Positions 60,484 through 64,000 of a stretch of 64,000 nucleotides of DNA are shown one piece after another. Both the position numbers and the translations under genes were made by a program. This DNA is from Alkalicoccus daliensis (GTDB lineage Bacteria > Bacillota > Bacilli > Bacillales > Salisediminibacteriaceae): NCBI RefSeq assembly GCF_900103955.1, contig NZ_FNIL01000005.1, positions 62,001-126,000 of the forward strand, written 5' to 3'. The notes beneath the pieces are model-generated. The model was not told the origin of the DNA and did no database searches. It worked only from the letters and a program-made list of their open reading frames with translations. Each line of letters starts with the position of its first letter. Position 1 is the stretch's first letter.

Positions 60484-61506
60484 ATGCAGAAAATGAATGC
60501 AGTTGGATTATTTGAATCTCTGCCGGCAGAGAATGAAGAAAGTTTACAGAATATAGAGGTAGAAAAGCCTTCACCACAAGGAAGAGATATACTGGTAGAA
60601 GTAAAAGCTGTTTCTATCAATCCAGTAGATACCAAGGTGCGGGGGTCTGTAAAAGAAAAATTGGAAGAGCCGAAAATTCTCGGCTATGATGCTGCAGGAG
60701 TAGTCGTTGCGACAGGAGAAGAGGTCTCTCTTTTTTCACCCGGGGATGAAGTTTATTATGCAGGTTCGGTTGGAAGGCAGGGGACCAATAGTGAATTTCA
60801 TTTAGTGGATGAGCGTATCACAGCAAAAAAACCGTCGAATCTTGATTTTGCGGAAGCTGCCGCACTGCCTCTTACGACGATCACTGCCTGGGAAGCGATT
60901 TACGAGCGCATGCATGTATCAAAAGATCCGGAGCAAAATAAAGGGAAAACTATGCTGATTATCGGTGCTGCCGGAGGAGTGGGATCGATTGCCGTTCAAA
61001 TTGCGAAACAGGCGGGACTTCAGGTGATTGGAACTGCTTCCCGGGATGAAACGAAAGAGTGGGTAAAAGCAAGAGGTGCGGATCACCTGATTAATCACCA
61101 TCATAATTTTAAAGAACAGCTGCAGGAACTTTCTATTAATGAAGTAGATTATATTTTCTGTCTCCACAGTACAGATATGCACTGGGAAGCGATGGTGGAA
61201 GTGGCCGCACCGCAGTCTTATATTTGTGCAATTGTAGACACCGCGGAAAAAGTCGACCTGGCGCTTCTGAAACAAAAAAGTATTACTTTTGCCTGGGAAT
61301 TTATGTTTACAAGGCCTCTTTTCACCACACCAGACATGATTGAACAGCATCATCTGTTAACAGATGCCGCTTCATTAGTTGAAAAGGGAGAATTGGCCAC
61401 AACGATGACAGAGCGATTAAAAGGCTTTGATGCAGAGAACTTCCGGAAAGGCCATCAGCTACTGGAAGAAGGTAAAATGATAGGAAAGCTTGTAATCGAA
61501 AAATAA
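60484..61506 (+). CDS. Zinc-type alcohol dehydrogenase-like protein (MDR superfamily)
   Basis: A 340-aa medium-chain reductase. The N-terminal GroES-like domain has SINPVDTKVRG and ILGYDAAGVV; the Rossmann motif is IIGAAGGVGSIAVQIAKQ. Zinc-ligand cysteines are absent, which fits the quinone-oxidoreductase/zinc-independent subgroup often annotated ZADH1-like. It should reduce quinones or enones with NADPH. AAAAGGAGTGG precedes the ATG. The Cof phosphatase gene starts 20 bases after its stop, probably on the same transcript. Confidence 0.92.
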   Translation: MQKMNAVGLFESLPAENEESLQNIEVEKPSPQGRDILVEVKAVSINPVDTKVRGSVKEKLEEPKILGYDAAGVVVATGEEVSLFSPGDEVYYAGSVGRQGTNSEFHLVDERITAKKPSNLDFAEAAALPLTTITAWEAIYERMHVSKDPEQNKGKTMLIIGAAGGVGSIAVQIAKQAGLQVIGTASRDETKEWVKARGADHLINHHHNFKEQLQELSINEVDYIFCLHSTDMHWEAMVEVAAPQSYICAIVDTAEKVDLALLKQKSITFAWEFMFTRPLFTTPDMIEQHHLLTDAASLVEKGELATTMTERLKGFDAENFRKGHQLLEEGKMIGKLVIEK

Positions 61507-61526
61507 AAGAGACACGGGAGGAAGCT

Positions 61527-62336
61527 ATGGCGATAAAAGCAGTGTTTAGTGATATTGACGGTACACTTCTTAATTCCGATGAAAGTATTACTCCGGCTAC
61601 GAAAAAGGCCATCCGAAAAGCAGTAGAGAAAGGCATCTCTTTCGTACTTGTTTCCGCCCGGCTTCCCAGCGGCATGCTTCCTATGCAGGAGGAACTGGAG
61701 ATCGAGACACCGATGATTTCTTATGGCGGGGCGCTGGTCCTCTCCTCTGCTGAAAAAGATGCAGAGATAATTTACGGGGTGAAGCTTTCTCCTGCCTCTG
61801 TGAAGAAGGTTTATCAAACAGTAAAAGAGCAGTGTAAAGACGTGCACTGTGCGCTGTACGGACAGGATGAATGGAGAGTAAATGATCCGGAGAATGAATG
61901 GATGAAACGGGAGGAAGCCACCGTCAATGTGCCTCCCGTAAAAGAAAACCTCGATGAATATGTAGAAAAAGAGCCTCCGGTTTATAAAATGCTCTGTACT
62001 GGAAATGCGGAAGAATTAGCAAAGCTCGAAAAAATATTGAAAGAAGAATTATCAGGGGTAACTGTCCATAAATCGAAAGAAAACAATCTGGAAGTCGTCC
62101 CTGAAGAGGCGTCCAAGGCGACAGCGATAGAAAAAGTACTGGAGAAGCTGGAAATAAGGCAGGAAGAAACACTTGCTTTTGGAGATAACTACAATGATGT
62201 CGATATGCTGAAGTTTGCCGGCATTGGGATCGCCATGGGCAATGCGCCGGACGAAGTAAAACAGGAAGCAGATGAAGTAACTGCAAGCAACGATGAGGAT
62301 GGAATAAAAGACGCAATCGAAAAACATATACTTTAG
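61527..62336 (+). CDS. Cof-type HAD-IIB phosphatase
   Basis: A 269-aa haloacid-dehalogenase-type hydrolase. Motif I is FSDIDGTLLNSD with nucleophile D and acid/base D, motif II is VLVSARLPSG, motif III lysine is in EASKATAIEKVLEKL, and motif IV is FGDNYNDVDML; the C2B cap lies between about residues 80 and 190. Family members dephosphorylate sugar phosphates, PLP or FMN; specificity cannot be read. ACGGGAGGAAGCT precedes the ATG. A terminator follows. Confidence 0.93.
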   Translation: MAIKAVFSDIDGTLLNSDESITPATKKAIRKAVEKGISFVLVSARLPSGMLPMQEELEIETPMISYGGALVLSSAEKDAEIIYGVKLSPASVKKVYQTVKEQCKDVHCALYGQDEWRVNDPENEWMKREEATVNVPPVKENLDEYVEKEPPVYKMLCTGNAEELAKLEKILKEELSGVTVHKSKENNLEVVPEEASKATAIEKVLEKLEIRQEETLAFGDNYNDVDMLKFAGIGIAMGNAPDEVKQEADEVTASNDEDGIKDAIEKHIL

Positions 62337-62341
62337 AAAGC

Positions 62342-62375
62342 AGGTGGGAAGCGTAAAGGAGCTTTCCACCTTTTC
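62342..62375 (+). terminator. Terminator of the MDR-Cof unit
   Basis: AGGTGGGAAGC (62342-62352) pairs with GCTTTCCACCT (62361-62371), one wobble/mismatch, then TTT. Confidence 0.85.
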
Positions 62376-62612
62376 AGGCTGTAAAGAGTTAGCAGATGAA
62401 TACAGGTATCATGTACTCTCTTTACTGAAATTATAATTTGCAGGGGAGCTTGAAAAAAGAAGCAGGGAGTATTTATTTCCTCATTTATATTAAGAAAGAA
62501 TGAGGATATTTGTGTAAGAAAAGCATACACCAATAAATGATTCTTTCTTTTATAATCATCCGTACAGGATAATTTCGTTTCCAAAACGCCTAAAAAAACC
62601 CATTAGTTGTAA

Positions 62613-62918
62613 ACTTATACGTATGACATCTTAAATATTACGTACAAGTAAAAAGAAACTTCTATATTCCTTGCGCAGACAGAACTTGCAGCTGTCTTAA
62701 AGTCTCCTAACCTAAGTACATAAGGCAATGATTAAAATAATTTTAGAAAATTTTAAATACATACTTGCGGATAAATAAATTATAATCTATAATACAAATT
62801 AACTCATACGTATATGTTTCTATTACTTGAAAGCGCTTCATATATATGTTTGTTATTACTAATTTATAACAAATAAAAATTAAGCAGCCTTTGAGCACGG
62901 AACACTCATACGTATGGT
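62613..62918 (+). promoter_or_regulatory. Operator cluster upstream of the sugar-binding lipoprotein gene
   Basis: ATACGTAT occurs at 62617-62624, 62806-62813 and 62908-62915, the last two in the longer context ACTCATACGTAT, and TACGTA recurs at 62639-62644. The TACGTA core recalls AraR-type (GntR/LacI) operators. A promoter TTGCGG (62764-62769), 18 bases, TATAAT (62788-62793) places one operator at the transcription start. TGAAAGCGCTTCA (62828-62840) is a cre-like site. The rest of the 625-base gap (62376-62612) shows no gene. Confidence 0.6.
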
Positions 62919-62961
62919 AGGAAATAACAGAAATAAGATAATTTAATCAGGAGGGGAAAAG

Positions 62962-64000
62962 ATGAAAAAGCATTTATTGATGTTAGCTTCTGTGAGTTTA
63001 GTGTTAGCTGCCTGTGGAGGCGACGGAGGCAATAACGGAGACAATAACGGAGGCAATAACGCAGAGAATAATGGAAATAATGGGAACGCCGGAGGCGGCG
63101 AAGCAAGTGGTGAAGGCGGAGAATTAGATGCCGAAGTTGTAGTAGGTGAGGACATTGAAGGGGCTACGGAATTTACGTTCTGGAACTTCCAGGAACTCCA
63201 CTCGGAATTCTTTGAGGATGCAGTAAACAGATGGAATGAAGAATATCCCGACCGTCCTATCCAGCTGACAGCAGAAACTTATCCATATGACCAGATGCAC
63301 AACAACCTGCTTCTTTCCCTGCAGTCAGGCAGCGGTGCGCCGGACTTTGCTGATATTGAAATTTCTCAGTTTGCAAACTATCTGCAGGGAGATGTTCAGC
63401 TGCAGCCGTTAAACGAACATATTGAACCAGTTATTGATGATTTTGTTGATTCCCGCTTTGAAATCTATGCAAAAGACGGCGAGTATTACGGCATGGATTA
63501 TCACGTAGGAGCAACAATGATGTACTATAACGAAGAAATTATGGAAGAAGCAGGCGTTGATATTGATTCGATCGAAACTTGGGATGACTATGTGGAAGCA
63601 GGTCAGCAGGTAGTAGAGAATACAGACGCAGTGATGACGACGGTAGAGTCAGACGAGCATTTTTCTTTCTGGCCGCTGATCAGCCAGCGTGAATCAGATT
63701 ATTTTGATGAGAATGGCGATGTGATTTTAGACAATGAAGTAAACGTAGAAACGCTTCAGTTTATTTCTGACCTTGTACATGAGCATGAAATTGCACAAAT
63801 TGCACCAGGTGGATTCCATCACGCAGAAGAATATTATGGCTTCATGAATGAAGGCGGTGCAGCTTCCCTGATGATGCCAATGTGGTACATGGGTCGTTTC
63901 CTCGACTACATGGAAGATCTTGACGGCAAAATGCAGATCCGTCCGCTTCCTATGTGGGAAGAAGGCGGCAACCGCTCCGCAGGTATGGGTGGAACAGGTA
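62962..64000 (+). CDS. Extracellular sugar-binding lipoprotein of an ABC transporter, 3' partial
   Basis: The frame is open to the window end (346 codons). A signal peptide ends in lipobox LAAC (C18), followed by an unusually long flexible linker rich in Gly and Asn (about residues 19-50), then a family 1 solute-binding fold: TEFTFWNFQELHSEFF, PDFADIEISQF, GMDYHVGATMMYYNEEIMEEAGV and ETWDDYVEAGQQ are typical of MsmE/AraN-type sugar-binding proteins. It should present an oligosaccharide or pentose to a membrane permease probably encoded just past the window. AGGAGGGG precedes the ATG. Upstream operators suggest sugar induction and catabolite repression. Confidence 0.92.
   Translation, partial: MKKHLLMLASVSLVLAACGGDGGNNGDNNGGNNAENNGNNGNAGGGEASGEGGELDAEVVVGEDIEGATEFTFWNFQELHSEFFEDAVNRWNEEYPDRPIQLTAETYPYDQMHNNLLLSLQSGSGAPDFADIEISQFANYLQGDVQLQPLNEHIEPVIDDFVDSRFEIYAKDGEYYGMDYHVGATMMYYNEEIMEEAGVDIDSIETWDDYVEAGQQVVENTDAVMTTVESDEHFSFWPLISQRESDYFDENGDVILDNEVNVETLQFISDLVHEHEIAQIAPGGFHHAEEYYGFMNEGGAASLMMPMWYMGRFLDYMEDLDGKMQIRPLPMWEEGGNRSAGMGGTG

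Overview
The window looks like chromosomal DNA of a Bacillaceae member, probably halophilic or alkaliphilic. Evidence: Gram-positive Shine-Dalgarno sites (AGGAGG type) before almost every gene, acidic secreted proteins, LAAC-type lipoproteins, a NaChBac-type sodium channel, MHYT- and LYT-type c-di-GMP proteins, and Bacillus-type nitrate assimilation genes. Four sites one base away from the Spo0J/ParB parS sequence, together with rlmH, suggest the segment lies in the origin-proximal part of the chromosome. No rRNA operon, complete tRNA, insertion sequence or CRISPR array was seen.

Layout. 1-3978: 3' part of a large secreted M14 peptidase, an imperfect inverted-repeat element, and rlmH. 3979-7540: a conspicuously AT-rich block holding a two-gene SLATT membrane protein plus reverse transcriptase module (a likely phage-defence system), a 450-bp non-coding tract with a terminator, and a DUF4145 zinc protein. 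7672-12916: a parS site, then a two-component system and an ABC exporter with an 11-bp-phased operator between them. 12920-15600: a 3' tRNA-Arg fragment followed by AT-rich DNA with a MerR regulator, a C45 acyltransferase and two tiny ORFs. 15654-19668: sodium channel, aldo-keto reductase, lipoprotein and a PadR/DUF4188 operon with a clear inverted-repeat operator.

19989-24623 and 30157-32930 together hold four c-di-GMP enzymes. Between them lie a GIY-YIG/DUF2075 helicase plus MazG pair (24622-26564), a glyoxalase-fold protein, a frameshifted PH-domain gene, mqo, and two near-identical copies of a 21-bp-periodic array. 32991-45176 carries a PLD-helicase-DUF3427 protein, Nudix, YitT, Lrp, DedA, glutaredoxin, Gfo/Idh, HemD-like, Pcm, SDR, M14 and ThuA genes. 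45507-55770 carries a catalase, a VanY carboxypeptidase with an odd start, and nasB-nasC converging on a nitrate transporter that has an Fnr-type box. 55879-62371 carries mgtE, cysQ, a duplicated DUF2294 protein, two tandem small Cys-rich paralogues with matching structured leaders, an MDR reductase and a Cof phosphatase. The window ends inside a sugar-binding lipoprotein gene with several ATACGTAT-type operators upstream.

The strongest candidates for new biology are the SLATT-RT module with its flanking non-coding DNA, the GIY-YIG-DUF2075/MazG pair, the paired leader RNAs with a covarying base pair, and the duplicated 21-bp array.
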